NCBI RefSeq assembly: GCF_028993615.1
Contig: NZ_CP118632.1
Span: 4,278,001 to 4,342,000 of the forward strand
Reading direction: 5' to 3'
Length of the DNA: 64,000 nt
Origin: Herbaspirillum sp. WKF16
Lineage (GTDB): Bacteria > Pseudomonadota > Gammaproteobacteria > Burkholderiales > Burkholderiaceae_D
A program made the translations under genes and the position numbers. Positions within the stretch are counted from its first letter, which is position 1. Every line of letters begins with the position of its first letter. The notes under the pieces were generated by a model. The model was not told where the DNA came from and searched no databases. It saw only the letters and a list, made by a program, of their open reading frames with translations. Shown here in pieces: positions 49,757-59,846 of the stretch.

Positions 49757-50419
49757 ATGAACGCACATACCCAGAATTTCCTGATCGCCGGCGCCGTCGG
49801 CCAGCTCGAATGCGCGCTGGACCTGCCCGATGCCGACGCCTTTCCGGCCCCCGTGGGCCTGGCGCTGGTCGCCCACCCGCACCCGCTGTTCGGCGGCACG
49901 ATGGACAACAAGGTGGCGCAGACGCTGGCGCGCACCTTCCTCGCGCTGGGCTATGTCGCGGTGCGCATGAATTTCCGCGGCGTCGGCAAGTCCGAGGGCG
50001 TGCACGACCACGGCGCCGGCGAGACCGACGACATGGCCCTGCTGCTCAAGCACATGCGCGCGCAGTATCCCGACCTGCCGCTGGCGCTGGGGGGCTTCTC
50101 CTTCGGCACCTTCGTGCAGGCGCAGCTGCAGCAGCGCCTGCTGCAGGAAGACGCGGCATCCGCCGCCGAGCGCCTGGTGCTGGTGGGCACCGCCGCCGGC
50201 AAGTGGCCGATGCCGCCGGCGCCGGCCAACACCATCCTGATCCACGGCGAGCTGGACGACACCATCCCGCTGACCGCGGTGCTGGACTGGGCGCGCCCGC
50301 AGGAACTGCCGGTGGTGGTGATCCCGGGTTCGGATCATTTTTTTCACCGCAAGCTGCAACATATCCGCAACGTGGTGGTCGAAAGCTGGCATCGCCGCCC
50401 GGCACAGCCGCAGGCCTGA
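49757..50419 (+). CDS. Alpha/beta hydrolase (YfhR/CocE-like small esterase)
   Basis: 220 aa. Oxyanion region HPHPLFGGTMDN near residue 40, nucleophile elbow GGFSFG (Ser near 112), acid in GELDDTIPL and catalytic His in GSDHFFH near residue 195: a complete Ser-Asp-His triad. Substrate unknown. Follows the ferredoxin gene closely. Confidence 0.9.
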   Translation: MNAHTQNFLIAGAVGQLECALDLPDADAFPAPVGLALVAHPHPLFGGTMDNKVAQTLARTFLALGYVAVRMNFRGVGKSEGVHDHGAGETDDMALLLKHMRAQYPDLPLALGGFSFGTFVQAQLQQRLLQEDAASAAERLVLVGTAAGKWPMPPAPANTILIHGELDDTIPLTAVLDWARPQELPVVVIPGSDHFFHRKLQHIRNVVVESWHRRPAQPQA

Positions 50420-50505
50420 CCTCGGAAACCGCGGCAGCAATGGGAAAGACGCCGCCGCGCGCAGCTTCCGCGAGGGGATTTTCGGGGAGAGAAAATCCAT
50501 TCAAA

Positions 50506-50536
50506 TTGGGGACGGAAGCGATGCGGCGTTTATAAT
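50506..50536 (+). promoter_or_regulatory. Probable promoter of the carboxypeptidase gene
   Basis: TTGGGG (50506-50511), a long 19-bp spacer and a perfect TATAAT (50531-50536). It predicts a leader of about 130 nt. The 256-bp gap holds nothing else obvious. Confidence 0.45.
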
Positions 50537-50675
50537 TCCGGGCGTGGTTTCGTCATGCAGTTCCCTTGGGATGGTCCGCCGCCCTGCGGCAACAGCGCAA
50601 TCCGCCCGACTTCAATCCACTTTTCAAACCAACAGCAACGATGTTCCCCGTGCTGGCAATTTTTCTTAGGCACCG

Positions 50676-51830
50676 ATGAAAAAGCTTCTCGCGGCGCTCG
50701 CCGCCACCGTCCTTTCTATCACCACCCTCGCCGCTTCCGCGCAAGCGCTGCCGCCGCCGACGGTCGCTGCCAAGTCCTGGCTGCTGCTGGACGCCTCGGC
50801 CAACCAGGTGATCGCCTCCAGCGATCCCGACATGCGCGTCGAGCCGGCCTCGCTCACCAAGCTGATGACCGCCTACCTGGCCTTCGCCGCGCTGCGCGAC
50901 AAGCGCCTCTCGCTGGAGCAGGAAGTCAGCGTCTCGGTAAACGCATGGAAGGTCGATCCGAGCAGCTCCAAGATGTTCATCGAGCCGAACAAGCCGGTCT
51001 CGATCGACAACCTGCTGTTTGGCCTGATCTCGGTCTCCGGCAATGACGCCGCCGTGGCCGTGGCCGAAGCCGTCTCGGGCACCGAAGACGCCTTCGTGCA
51101 GCTGATGAACCGTGAGGCGCAGCGCCAAGGCCTCACCAACAGCCACTTCAGCAACCCGCACGGCCTGCCCAGCCCGGACACCTATACCACCGCGCGCGAC
51201 CTGTCGATCCTGTGCCGCAACCTGATCAACGACTTCCCCGAGTACTACAAGCGCTATTACTCGGTGAAGAAGTACACCTACAACAACATCACCCAGCCCA
51301 ACCGCAACCGCCTGCTGTGGCTGGATCCGACCGTCGACGGCATGAAGACCGGCCACACCTCCAGCGCCGGCTATTCGCTGATCACCTCGGCCCACCGCCC
51401 GGTGCCCAACGGCGAACGTCGCCTGGTGTCGGTGGTGATCGGCACCGTCTCCGACCAGGTGCGCACCCAGGAGAGCCAGAAGCTGCTGAACTGGGGCTTC
51501 CAGAACTTCGACGCCGTGAAGTTGTACGCCAAGGGCCAGGCGGTCGATACGCCTGACGTGTGGAAGGGCTCGCAGGGCAAGATCAAGGTGGGCTTCAAGA
51601 ACGACGTCTACATCACCATCCCCAAGGGCACGGCGGAGCGCGTCAAGACCAAGCTGAACCGCAACGACCCGCTGATCGCCCCGATCTCGGAAAACGCCAA
51701 GATCGGTACGCTGCAGGTCACCATCGACGACAAGACCGTCGCCGAACTGCCGGTGGTCGCGCTGGAATCGGTCGGCCCGGCCGGCTTCATCGGCCGCGCC
51801 TGGGACTCGCTGCGACTGATGTTCAAGTAA
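50676..51830 (+). CDS. D-alanyl-D-alanine carboxypeptidase (PBP5/6 family)
   Basis: Trims the terminal D-Ala from peptidoglycan stem peptides; 384 aa. Signal peptide about residues 1-24 (ending SAQA). Catalytic Ser59-Leu-Thr-Lys62, SGN (in SVSGNDAAV, near residue 122) and KTG (in GMKTGHT near 225). A C-terminal domain and an amphipathic tail (WDSLRLMFK) anchor it on the periplasmic side of the inner membrane. Cannot be split between dacA and dacC from sequence. Confidence 0.95.
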   Translation: MKKLLAALAATVLSITTLAASAQALPPPTVAAKSWLLLDASANQVIASSDPDMRVEPASLTKLMTAYLAFAALRDKRLSLEQEVSVSVNAWKVDPSSSKMFIEPNKPVSIDNLLFGLISVSGNDAAVAVAEAVSGTEDAFVQLMNREAQRQGLTNSHFSNPHGLPSPDTYTTARDLSILCRNLINDFPEYYKRYYSVKKYTYNNITQPNRNRLLWLDPTVDGMKTGHTSSAGYSLITSAHRPVPNGERRLVSVVIGTVSDQVRTQESQKLLNWGFQNFDAVKLYAKGQAVDTPDVWKGSQGKIKVGFKNDVYITIPKGTAERVKTKLNRNDPLIAPISENAKIGTLQVTIDDKTVAELPVVALESVGPAGFIGRAWDSLRLMFK

Positions 51831-51858
51831 GCCGCAGCGGGCTTGATCCGCTTCAAAC

Positions 51859-51893
51859 GAAAACGCCATCGAGACCCGATGGCGTTTTTTTTA
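51859..51893 (+). terminator. Terminator after the carboxypeptidase gene
   Basis: AAACGCCATCG and CGATGGCGTTT (51861-51887) with a 5-base loop and eight T. Confidence 0.92.
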
Positions 51894-51964
51894 TGCTTTG
51901 CACTACTGAAGTTTGAACGAATAGAGGGTCTTCCCCGGAACAGGCGCCATCTACTCTCTCAACT

Positions 51965-52067
51965 CGTCGTTCCTGCGAAAGCAGGAACCCAGTGGCGTTT
52001 GTTGCCCCCCATCTCGGCAATGCGCAATCGCCGTGAACGACGCTGGGCCCCTGCTTTCGCAGGGGCC
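51965..52067. repeat. REP-like inverted hairpin pair B
   Basis: Left hairpin TTCCTGC-GAAA-GCAGGAA (51970-51987), right hairpin GGCCCCTGC-TTTC-GCAGGGGCC (52046-52067), in opposite orientation. Both keep the flanking GTCGT and CCCAG(T/C)G(G/T)CG seen in pair A. The loop is a GNRA tetraloop when read in the same sense. It lies between two terminators of convergent genes. Intergenic space 51894-52195 contains no gene. Confidence 0.75.
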
Positions 52068-52125
52068 ACACATCGCTGTTGATACGCGCGCTCCGCCAAC
52101 TCCCGCCCGAGCACAAGGCGCAAAC

Positions 52126-52156
52126 AAAAACACCACCGGTCTCCCGATGGTGTTTT
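52126..52156 (-). terminator. Terminator after ahpF
   Basis: AAAAACACCA/TGGTGTTTTT with a short loop; T-rich on both strands, positioned 40 bp beyond the ahpF stop. Confidence 0.85.
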
Positions 52157-52195
52157 TCTTGCTGCGTGCTGCTTGCTGCCTGATGTGGCCTTGGC

Positions 52196-53791
52196 TTACG
52201 CGGCGACCGCTTCCTTCGCAACCGGCGCCTCGTCGTCCACCGACGAACGGATCAGGTGGTCGAACGCCGACAGTGCGGCGGTAGCGCCCGCGCCCACGGC
52301 GATCACGATCTGCTTGTACGGCACCGTGGTGACGTCGCCGGCGGCGAACACGCCGGGGATCGAGGTCTGGCCCTTGGCGTCGATCTCGATTTCGCCGTGG
52401 CGGCTCAGGGCAACCGTGCCCTTGAGCCATTCGGTGTTGGGCACCAGGCCGATCTGGACGAACACGCCTTCCAGCTCGACATGCTTGACCTCTCCGGTCT
52501 CGCGTTCCTTATAGCTGATGCCGTTGACCTTCTTGCCGTCGCCGGTGATCTCGGTGGTCTGCGCCGAGGTCACGATGGTGACGTTGGAGAGACTCTTGAG
52601 CTTCTTCACCAGCACCGCGTCGGCCTTGAGCTCGGCGGCGAATTCCAGCAGCGTCACGTGCTTGACGATGCCGGCCAGGTCGATGGCCGCTTCCACGCCG
52701 GAGTTGCCGCCGCCGATCACCGACACGCGCTTGCCCTTGAACAGCGGGCCGTCGCAGTGCGGGCAATAGGCCACGCCGTGGTTGCGGTATTCGCGCTCGC
52801 CCGGCACGTTGACTTCACGCCAGCGGGCGCCGGTCGACAGGATCACGGTTTTGCCTTTCAGCACGCCGCCGTTGGCCAGCTTCACTTCGATCAGCTTGTC
52901 GCCGGCCACCAGCGATTCGGCGCGCTGGGTATTCATGATGTCGACGTCGTATTCCTTGACGTGCTGCTCCAGCGCGGTGGCGAAGTGCGGACCTTCGGTT
53001 TCCTTGACCGAGACGAAGTTCTCGATGGCCAGCGTGTCGAGCACCTGGCCGCCGAAACGCTCGGCGACGACGCCGGTGCGGATGCCCTTGCGCGCCGCAT
53101 AGATCGCGGCAGCCGCGCCGGCGGGGCCGCCGCCGACGATCAGCACGTCGTAGGCTTCCTTGGCGCTCAGTTCTTCACCCTTGCGGGCGGCGGCGCCAGT
53201 ATCGAGCTTGGCGAGGATTTCCTCGACGCCGGTACGGCCCTGGCCGAACACTTCGCCGTTCATGTAGATGGTCGGCACGGCCATGATCTGGCGTTGCTCG
53301 ACTTCACCCTGGAACAGGCCGCCGTCGATGGTCACCGAGCGGATGCGCGGGTTGATGATGGACATCACGTTCAACGCCTGCACAACTTCCGGGCAGTTCT
53401 GGCAAGTCAGCGAGACATAGGTCTCAAAGCTGTAGTCGCCGTCGAGGTTCTTGATCTGCTCGATGACCTTGTCGTCGAGCTTGATCGGGTGGCCGCCGAC
53501 CTGCAGCAGGGCCAGCACCAGCGAGGTAAATTCATGGCCCATCGGGATCGCGGCGAATTCGACGCTGATATCGGTCCCGGGGCGGTTCAGTTTGAACGAC
53601 GGCGAGCGTGCGTTCGAGGCATCGCGATGCTCGACCAGCGTAATGCGGTCCGACAGCAGCACGATCTCTTGCAGGAGTTCCTGCATCTCACGGGATTTGG
53701 CGCCATCATCCAGCGACGCGACGATCTCGATCGGCTGGGTGACCTTTTCCAGATAGGCCTTCAATTGGGTCTTGAGATTGGCATCAAGCAT
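52196..53791 (-). CDS. ahpF: Alkyl hydroperoxide reductase subunit F
   Basis: NADH-dependent flavoprotein that re-reduces AhpC; 531 aa. N-terminal double-thioredoxin-fold domain with the redox pair Cys130-x-x-Cys133 (LTCQNCPE). FAD site [15 protein letters not shown] near residue 220. Thioredoxin-reductase centre CPHCDGP near 355, NADH motif [10 protein letters not shown] next to it, and [10 protein letters not shown] near the end. 165 bp downstream of ahpC, same strand. Confidence 0.97.
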   Translation of the reverse strand: MLDANLKTQLKAYLEKVTQPIEIVASLDDGAKSREMQELLQEIVLLSDRITLVEHRDASNARSPSFKLNRPGTDISVEFAAIPMGHEFTSLVLALLQVGGHPIKLDDKVIEQIKNLDGDYSFETYVSLTCQNCPEVVQALNVMSIINPRIRSVTIDGGLFQGEVEQRQIMAVPTIYMNGEVFGQGRTGVEEILAKLDTGAAARKGEELSAKEAYDVLIVGGGPAGAAAAIYAARKGIRTGVVAERFGGQVLDTLAIENFVSVKETEGPHFATALEQHVKEYDVDIMNTQRAESLVAGDKLIEVKLANGGVLKGKTVILSTGARWREVNVPGEREYRNHGVAYCPHCDGPLFKGKRVSVIGGGNSGVEAAIDLAGIVKHVTLLEFAAELKADAVLVKKLKSLSNVTIVTSAQTTEITGDGKKVNGISYKERETGEVKHVELEGVFVQIGLVPNTEWLKGTVALSRHGEIEIDAKGQTSIPGVFAAGDVTTVPYKQIVIAVGAGATAALSAFDHLIRSSVDDEAPVAKEAVAA

Positions 53792-53956
53792 GATGATTTC
53801 ACTTTCCTCGTTGGGAGATTCTTGTCGTCCGGGCCACGCATCGGCCTTGTGGGCGTCACACGTTTGCCAACAGGCAGGCCCGGACGTGTACTTCTTCAGT
53901 ATTTCAAACTACCTTAAATCGTTGAGCGGGCGTCGTGCAGTAGCCCAATCAATGAT

Positions 53957-54520
53957 TTAGATCTTGCCGACCAGGTCCAGCGACGGCTTCAGGGTGGCGG
54001 CGCCTTCTTCCCACTTGGCGGGGCAGACTTCACCCGGGTGCGAAGCGACGTACTGGGCAGCCTTGACCTTGCGCAGCAGTTCCGAAGCGTCACGGCCGAT
54101 GCCGTTGTCGTGGATTTCCAGGACCTTGATCTGGCCTTCCGGATTGATCACGAAGGTGCCGCGCAGGGCCAGGCCTTCTTCTTCGATCAGCACTTCGAAG
54201 TTGCGCGCCAGGGTGGCGGTCGGGTCGCCGACCAGCGGGTATTGCACCTTCTTGATGGCGTCGGAAGTGTCGTGCCATGCCTTGTGGGCGAAGTGGGTGT
54301 CGGTCGAGATGCCATACACTTCAACGCCCAGCTTCTTGAACTGCTCGTAGTTGTCGGCCAGGTCTTCCAGTTCGGTCGGGCAGACGAAGGTGAAGTCGGC
54401 CGGGTAGAACACGAACACGGACCACTTGCCCTTCAGGGTCGCTTCGGAGATGTCGACGAACTTGCCATCGTGGTATGCAGTTGCCTTGAACGGTTTGATA
54501 GTGGTGTTGATCAGGGACAT
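53957..54520 (-). CDS. ahpC: Alkyl hydroperoxide reductase subunit C (2-Cys peroxiredoxin)
   Basis: Reduces hydrogen peroxide and organic hydroperoxides; 187 aa. Peroxidatic Cys47 in DFTFVCPTE, resolving Cys166 in GEVCPAKW, both intact. The AhpC1-like [20 protein letters not shown] tail is typical of obligate AhpF partners. Ribosome site AAAAGGAAAT precedes the ATG. Expressed from an OxyR-like promoter. Confidence 0.98.
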   Translation of the reverse strand: MSLINTTIKPFKATAYHDGKFVDISEATLKGKWSVFVFYPADFTFVCPTELEDLADNYEQFKKLGVEVYGISTDTHFAHKAWHDTSDAIKKVQYPLVGDPTATLARNFEVLIEEEGLALRGTFVINPEGQIKVLEIHDNGIGRDASELLRKVKAAQYVASHPGEVCPAKWEEGAATLKPSLDLVGKI

Positions 54521-54562
54521 TTCTATTTCCTTTTTAGGGGGTTGAGTGAAGCAGTGGTGTGA

Positions 54563-54628
54563 ATAGTAAAGCGCCGAATCAAATAGATCAATTTTATTTA
54601 ATCAATATTTTTGATTGGAATTAACTAT
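54563..54628 (-). promoter_or_regulatory. ahpC promoter with adjacent OxyR-like site
   Basis: Minus strand: TTGATC (54586-54591), 17-bp spacer, TACTAT (54563-54568). Directly upstream four tetramers spaced by 7 bp read, on the plus strand, TTTT (54592), CAAT (54603), ATTG (54614), CTAT (54625). Against the OxyR pattern ATAG-N7-CTAT-N7-ATAG-N7-CTAT the last three boxes match 10 of 12. The site abuts the -35, the usual activating position. Confidence 0.6.
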
Positions 54629-54873
54629 CGATATGCGCGACCCGGCTATCGGGTCGAACCTATCGGTGCAGCGGATGTTTCCGGCAAGCAGCGCGCCGGC
54701 CCATGACAAACAGATGGCGGCGATTCCGGCCCACACAAGCCGCCATGCGGCCCATGGTGGGCGGCGATCGCTTAACATTGACACCGCGTGCCGCCGCAAT
54801 GTTACTGCAAGGCAGCGCCGCTTGCGCGCGGCGCAATTCAGAGAGATGCAGCCAAGGGAACCACGATCCAGCC

Positions 54874-55320
54874 ATGAGCGAGAACAGCAAACCCACGCCC
54901 GGCCGTCGCGCCGACTACCCGCACTTCCACCGCATCCAGACGCGCTGGATGGACAACGACGTCTACGGCCACGTCAACAACGTCGTCTACTACAGCTGGT
55001 TCGATACCGCCGTGAATCACTACCTGGTGGCCGGCGGCGCGTTGGACATCGAGCGCAGCCCGGTGATCGGCCTGGTGATCGAGACGCGCTGCAACTACTT
55101 CGCCTCGATCGCCTTTCCCGAGCAGGTCGAGGTCGGCGTACGGGTGGCGCATATGGGGCGCAGCAGCGTGCGCTATGAGATCGGGATCTTCAAGGACGGA
55201 GAGGACGCCGCCGCGGCGCAGGGACATTTCGTGCACGTCTACGTCGATCGGGAGTCGCGCCGGCCGGTAGAGGTTCCGGCGGCGATGCGGGCGTCGCTGG
55301 AGGCGATTGCCGTCGCCTGA
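54874..55320 (+). CDS. Hotdog-fold acyl-CoA thioesterase (4HBT type)
   Basis: 148 aa. The family signature is present as [20 protein letters not shown] with the catalytic Asp and the HVNN turn. No membrane segments. The start at MSENSKPT is chosen because the upstream extension overlaps the regulatory region and is Arg-rich nonsense. Divergent from ahpC; a role with CoA esters is inferred from family only. Confidence 0.9.
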   Translation: MSENSKPTPGRRADYPHFHRIQTRWMDNDVYGHVNNVVYYSWFDTAVNHYLVAGGALDIERSPVIGLVIETRCNYFASIAFPEQVEVGVRVAHMGRSSVRYEIGIFKDGEDAAAAQGHFVHVYVDRESRRPVEVPAAMRASLEAIAVA

Positions 55321-55336
55321 GCTGGCGCAAGATGCC

Positions 55337-55378
55337 CAAAAAAAACGCCTGCCGCATCGCTGCGACAGGCGTTTCTCT
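55337..55378. terminator. Terminator between the thioesterase gene and pckG
   Basis: AAACGCCTG (55343-55351) and CAGGCGTTT (55366-55374) with an inner CGCA/TGCG helix; A-rich on one side and T-rich on the other. Confidence 0.85.
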
Positions 55379-55398
55379 ATCAGGCCACTACATCAGGC

Positions 55399-57267
55399 TC
55401 AGGCAGCCAGCTGCTTCTCCAGCTTGCCCTTGACGCCGACCAGCTCGGCAGGCAGCTTGTGCTTGAGCTTCTCGAACAGCTCCGCATGCAGCTCCAGCTC
55501 CGCCTTCCACGCCGCCTTATCGATGGAGGTGATGGTGGCGAACTGCTCGGCGGTGAAGTCGATGCCTTCCCACTGCAGGTCGCCGAAGCGCGGGGTGACG
55601 CCGAACAGGTGCTCGACGCCGCCGGTCTTGACGCCTTGCGGATCCTCGATGCGGTCCAGCATCCACTTCAGCACGCGCATGTTGTCGCCGAAGCCCGGCC
55701 ATACGAACTTGCCGTCGGCATCGGTGCGGAACCAGTTGACGCAGTAGATCTTGGGCAGCTCGGCCGGCGAGGCGGCGATCTTCTTGCCGATGTCCAGCCA
55801 GTGCTGGAAGTACTCGCTCATGTTGTAGCCGGCGAAGGGCAGCATCGCGAACGGGTCACGGCGCACCACGCCCTGCTGGCCGACGGCCGCGGCGGTGGTT
55901 TCCGAACCCATGGTGGCGGCCATGTAGACGCCTTCCACCCAGTTGCGGGCCTCGGTCACCAGCGGCACCGTGGTCGAGCGGCGGCCGCCGAAGATGAAGG
56001 CCGAGATCGGCACGCCGGCCGGGTCGTCCCAGGCGGCGTCGATCACCGGGTTCTGGGTGGCGGAGACGGTGAAGCGCGCGTTCGGGTGCGCGGCCTTGCG
56101 GCCGGTTTCCTTGGCGATCTCGGGGGTCCAGTCCTTGCCTTGCCAGTCGATCAGGTGCGCCGGTGCTTCCTTGGTCATGCCTTCCCACCAGACGTCGCCA
56201 TCGTCGGTCAGCGCGACGTTGGTGAAGATGGTGTTGGCCGACACCGAGGCCATGCAGTTGTAGTTGCTCTTCTCGTTGGTGCCCGGCGCCACGCCGAAAT
56301 AACCGGCTTCCGGGTTGATCGCGTACAGGCGGCCGTCGGCGCCCGGCTTGATCCAGGCGATGTCGTCGCCGATGGTGGTGACCTTCCAGCCGCCGAAGGC
56401 CTTGGGCGGGATCAGCATGGCGAAGTTGGTCTTGCCGCAGGCCGACGGGAAGGCGGCCGCGACGTAGTGCTTCTTGCCTTCGGGCGATTCGACGCCGAGG
56501 ATCAGCATGTGCTCGGCCAGCCAGCCCTGGGCGCGGCCCATGGTCGAGGCGATGCGCAGCGCAAAGCACTTCTTGCCCAGGAGCGCATTGCCGCCGTAGC
56601 CTGAACCGTAGGACCAGATCTCACGGGTTTCCGGATAGTGCACGATGTACTTGGTCGCATTGCACGGCCATGCCACGTCCTGCTGGCCGGCGGCCAGCGG
56701 CGCGCCCACGGTGTGCACGCAAGGCACAAACTCGCCGTCGGCGCCCAGCACGTCATACACGGCACGGCCCATGCGGGTCATGATGCGCATGTTGACGGCC
56801 ACATAGGGCGAGTCGGACAGTTCGACGCCGATATGGGCGATCGGCGAGCCCAGCGGGCCCATCGAGAACGGCACCACGTACAGGGTGCGGCCGGCCATGG
56901 AGCCGTCGAACAGGCCGTTGAGGGTCTGGCGCATTTCGGCCGGGTCGGTCCAGTTGTTGGTCGGGCCGGCGTCTTCCTTGTTGGGAGTGCAGATGAAGGT
57001 GCGGTCTTCCACGCGCGCCACGTCGGACGGGTCGGAGCAGGCCAGGTAGCTGTTGGGACGCTTTTCCTGGTTCAGCTTCTTCATGGTGCCGGCGGCGACC
57101 ATCTCGGCGCACAGGCGATCGTATTCTTCCTGCGAACCGTCGCACCAATAAATGCGAGCCGGCTTGGTCAGGGCGGCGATTTCGGCGACCCAGTTGATCA
57201 GTTTCTGGTGTTTGACGTAAGCGGGGGCGTTCACTGCGGGAATGCCTGCCATGAGGGGTTGGTTCAT
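55399..57267 (-). CDS. pckG: Phosphoenolpyruvate carboxykinase (GTP)
   Basis: Gluconeogenic conversion of oxaloacetate and GTP to PEP; 622 aa. Kinase-1a loop [14 protein letters not shown] near residue 285, with the active-site Cys typical of the GTP class; substrate-binding [16 protein letters not shown] near 235 and [14 protein letters not shown] near 430. Start at 57267 is backed by GGAGGT 8 nt upstream. Preceded by a long leader/promoter region. Confidence 0.97.
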   Translation of the reverse strand: MNQPLMAGIPAVNAPAYVKHQKLINWVAEIAALTKPARIYWCDGSQEEYDRLCAEMVAAGTMKKLNQEKRPNSYLACSDPSDVARVEDRTFICTPNKEDAGPTNNWTDPAEMRQTLNGLFDGSMAGRTLYVVPFSMGPLGSPIAHIGVELSDSPYVAVNMRIMTRMGRAVYDVLGADGEFVPCVHTVGAPLAAGQQDVAWPCNATKYIVHYPETREIWSYGSGYGGNALLGKKCFALRIASTMGRAQGWLAEHMLILGVESPEGKKHYVAAAFPSACGKTNFAMLIPPKAFGGWKVTTIGDDIAWIKPGADGRLYAINPEAGYFGVAPGTNEKSNYNCMASVSANTIFTNVALTDDGDVWWEGMTKEAPAHLIDWQGKDWTPEIAKETGRKAAHPNARFTVSATQNPVIDAAWDDPAGVPISAFIFGGRRSTTVPLVTEARNWVEGVYMAATMGSETTAAAVGQQGVVRRDPFAMLPFAGYNMSEYFQHWLDIGKKIAASPAELPKIYCVNWFRTDADGKFVWPGFGDNMRVLKWMLDRIEDPQGVKTGGVEHLFGVTPRFGDLQWEGIDFTAEQFATITSIDKAAWKAELELHAELFEKLKHKLPAELVGVKGKLEKQLAA

Positions 57268-57661
57268 AAATGCTACCTCCAATGCCACAAAGTTAATGAA
57301 TTCGTTTTGGCACGGCAGGATCGTCGTTGCTGGAGAGTGGCGGCAGCAGTCACGCCAGCCAGCGCTGCGACGGTCTTGTCGACGGCGACCGCCATCCTGG
57401 GATACCGGTCGCCGGCCCGCAACCGGGGATGGCGCGGGACTTGGCTCACTCTTCGACAGTGAAAAGTGCAAAAAGGTGGCAGCGATTGTACCCCGATAAA
57501 AAAGAATTTAATGAAATTTGTAGCGAGATATACCCGACTTATGTAGTAGGTAATTACAAATCAAAAAAATTCTGTTGTTTCATTACTGTAACGCATAACA
57601 CGATTTTGCCAAGAAACCGCGACGATACTGGATTTGAGCGGGATTGCGGGGAAATACACAT
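57268..57661. other. Region upstream of pckG
   Basis: 394 bp without a gene, AT-rich between 57490 and 57600. A TACAAT -10-like box for pckG lies at 57485-57490 (minus) without a clear -35. TTTGTA/TACAAA arms occur near 57515-57560. No terminator is evident for the LysR gene, so pckG might receive read-through. Palindrome at 57660-57674 overlaps the LysR gene stop. Confidence 0.4.
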
Positions 57662-58552
57662 TCACAATGTGAATATCTCCACCAGAAAATCAACAAAAAC
57701 TTTCACTTTGGCGTCTGCGCGACGGGCCGGCTGGTAGAGCGCGAAGATGTCGGGACCGGCTGCTTGCCAGTCAGTCAATACCGGGGCCAGCTCGCCATGG
57801 CGCAGGGCCGGCGCCAGCGATACCGACATCTGCTGGATGATGCCGCAGCCGGCCTTGGCGGCCTCGATCATGGACTCCACGTGGTCGATCCGCACCGTAG
57901 CCGGGGGGAGATGCGAGCTGTCTTCGCCGTCGCGGGAGAACTTCCAGGGACGCACCATGCGCGTGCGCGGATTGAGAAAGCCCAGGCAGGCGAACTGGTC
58001 GAGCGATTGCGGCGACTCCGGCCAGCCGTTCTGCTGCAGGAAGGCCGGCGCGACGCAGCAGACGTAGCGGGTCGACATCAGCTTGCGCGCCACCAGCCCG
58101 GAGTCGGGCAGCTCGCCGATGCGCACCAGCACATCCACGCCTTCCTCGACCATGTCGATCATGCGGTCGCCCACCGTGACCCTGAGCTCCAGCTCCGGAT
58201 AACGCTGCGTGAAGCGCGCCAGGGCCGGCGCCACATACTGACGACTGATGACGCTGGGCAAGTCGACCCGCAGCACGCCGGCCGGCGTGCCTCCGGCGTC
58301 GCGCAGGCTGGACTCCAGCTCGCCCATGTCGGCCAGCAGGCGCAACGCCTGCGCATGGCATTGGCGCCCTTCCTCGGTGAGCGACATGCTGCGCGTGGTG
58401 CGGTTGATCAGGCGCACCTTGAAATGCGCCTCCAGCGCGGCCACGTGATTGGTCACCGACGAGGTCGACATCGACAGCCGTTCCGCCGCGCGGCTGAACG
58501 CGCCGGCCTCGACCACCGCGCAAAACACCTTGAGCATGTCCAGCCTGTCCAT
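57662..58552 (-). CDS. LysR-type transcriptional regulator
   Basis: 296 aa. N-terminal helix-turn-helix at residues 5-62 (AFSRAAERLSMSTSSVTNHV), followed by an effector-binding domain. The divergent quinone-oxidoreductase-like gene is the likely target, with 185 bp shared control region. The effector is unknown. ATTCACA-A-TGTGAAT (57660-57674) overlaps its stop codon. Confidence 0.93.
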   Translation of the reverse strand: MDRLDMLKVFCAVVEAGAFSRAAERLSMSTSSVTNHVAALEAHFKVRLINRTTRSMSLTEEGRQCHAQALRLLADMGELESSLRDAGGTPAGVLRVDLPSVISRQYVAPALARFTQRYPELELRVTVGDRMIDMVEEGVDVLVRIGELPDSGLVARKLMSTRYVCCVAPAFLQQNGWPESPQSLDQFACLGFLNPRTRMVRPWKFSRDGEDSSHLPPATVRIDHVESMIEAAKAGCGIIQQMSVSLAPALRHGELAPVLTDWQAAGPDIFALYQPARRADAKVKVFVDFLVEIFTL

Positions 58553-58737
58553 CGCCGCCTCCCTTGTCGTTGTGCCTCGATTCTAGGCCAAGGCGGCGCC
58601 GGGATTATCCAGATCCGCGCAATTCTGATTTTGCCGGCGGCCCGTTTTTCCGCGCCGGCCGGCTGCCTACACTGCCCTGCATCGACCGCGCCGCAACGGC
58701 GGACGGCGACCCACCACACAACCGCAAGGAGAACATC

Positions 58738-59739
58738 ATGACCACCAACACCATGCAAGCCGCCGTCCTGGAAAACTTCGGCGCCCCGCTCGCCCTCACC
58801 GCCATCGAGATCCCGCCCCTGCGCCCCGGCCAGGTGCTGGTGCGCATCGCCGCCAGCGGCGTCAATCCGCTGGACACAAAGATCCAGGCCGGCAATGCCG
58901 CGCACGCCCAGGCCAGCCTGCCGGCCATCCTCGGCATCGACCTGGCCGGCACCGTCGAGGCAGTGCATGCCGGCGAGACGCGCTTCCAACCCGGCGACGA
59001 GGTCTTCGGCATGACCGGCGGCGTGGGCGGCGTGCCGGGCTCGCTGGCGCAGTTCGCGGCGGTCGACGCCGACCTGCTGGCCATCAAGCCGCACGCGCTG
59101 GACATGCGCCAGGCCGCGGCGTTGCCGCTGATCTTCATCACTGCTTGGGAGGGCCTGGTGGACCGCGCCCATGTGCGCGCCGGGCAGAAGGTGCTGGTGC
59201 ATGGCGGCGCCGGCGGCGTCGGCCACATCGCCATCCAGATTGCGCGCGCCTTCGGCGCCGAGGTGTACGCCACCGGCAGCGCCGAACAGAAGGACGTGAT
59301 CGAAGGCCTGGGCGCCGTCGCCATCGACTATCGCAGCCAAAGCGTGGACGACTACGTCGCCTTGCACACCGGTGGCGAGGGCTTCGACATCGTCTACGAC
59401 ACCGTCGGCGGCGCCACGCTGGACGCCTCCTTCGCCGCCGCGCGCCGCTATCGCGGCCATGTGGTCAGCTGCCTGGGCTGGGGCGCGCACAAGCTGGCGC
59501 CGCTGTCGTTCCGCGCCGCCACCTACTCCGGCGTGTTCACGCTGCTGCCCTTGCTCTCGGGCCGCGAGCGCGCCCACCACGGCGAGATCATGCGCGAAGC
59601 CGCCCGGCTGGCCGACGCCGGCGGCCTGCGCCTGCTGATGGATGAGCGCCGCTTCACGCTGGCCCAGGCCAACCAGGCGCATGCCATCGTGGCGGCCGGC
59701 CACGCGCGCGGCAAGCTGGTGATCGACGTGGCCTGCTAA
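58738..59739 (+). CDS. Zinc-free quinone oxidoreductase-like MDR protein
   Basis: 333 aa, medium-chain reductase. GroES-like part at residues 8-120 with GVNPLDTKIQAG; Rossmann loop LVHGGAGGVGHIAIQIA near residue 155. Zinc ligands are absent, as in NADPH:quinone reductases. AAGGAGAACATC ribosome site before the ATG. Probably controlled by the divergent LysR protein and reduces quinones or enals; substrate not shown. Confidence 0.9.
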   Translation: MTTNTMQAAVLENFGAPLALTAIEIPPLRPGQVLVRIAASGVNPLDTKIQAGNAAHAQASLPAILGIDLAGTVEAVHAGETRFQPGDEVFGMTGGVGGVPGSLAQFAAVDADLLAIKPHALDMRQAAALPLIFITAWEGLVDRAHVRAGQKVLVHGGAGGVGHIAIQIARAFGAEVYATGSAEQKDVIEGLGAVAIDYRSQSVDDYVALHTGGEGFDIVYDTVGGATLDASFAAARRYRGHVVSCLGWGAHKLAPLSFRAATYSGVFTLLPLLSGRERAHHGEIMREAARLADAGGLRLLMDERRFTLAQANQAHAIVAAGHARGKLVIDVAC

Positions 59740-59740
59740 A

Positions 59741-59763
59741 CCGCCGGCCATGCCGAACGGCGG
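59741..59763 (+). terminator. Hairpin after the quinone-oxidoreductase gene
   Basis: CCGCCG (59741-59746) and CGGCGG (59758-59763), followed by an imperfect T-rich stretch (CAATTTCTTTAT). Possible weak terminator. A TATGAT box follows at about 59773 and may serve the next gene. Confidence 0.4.
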
Positions 59764-59846
59764 CAATTTCTTTATGATGGCATCCGGGCGCCCTCATCCA
59801 CCTTCCGACGGCGCAGCTCAACCAAGGCCAGACCACGGAGACCATC

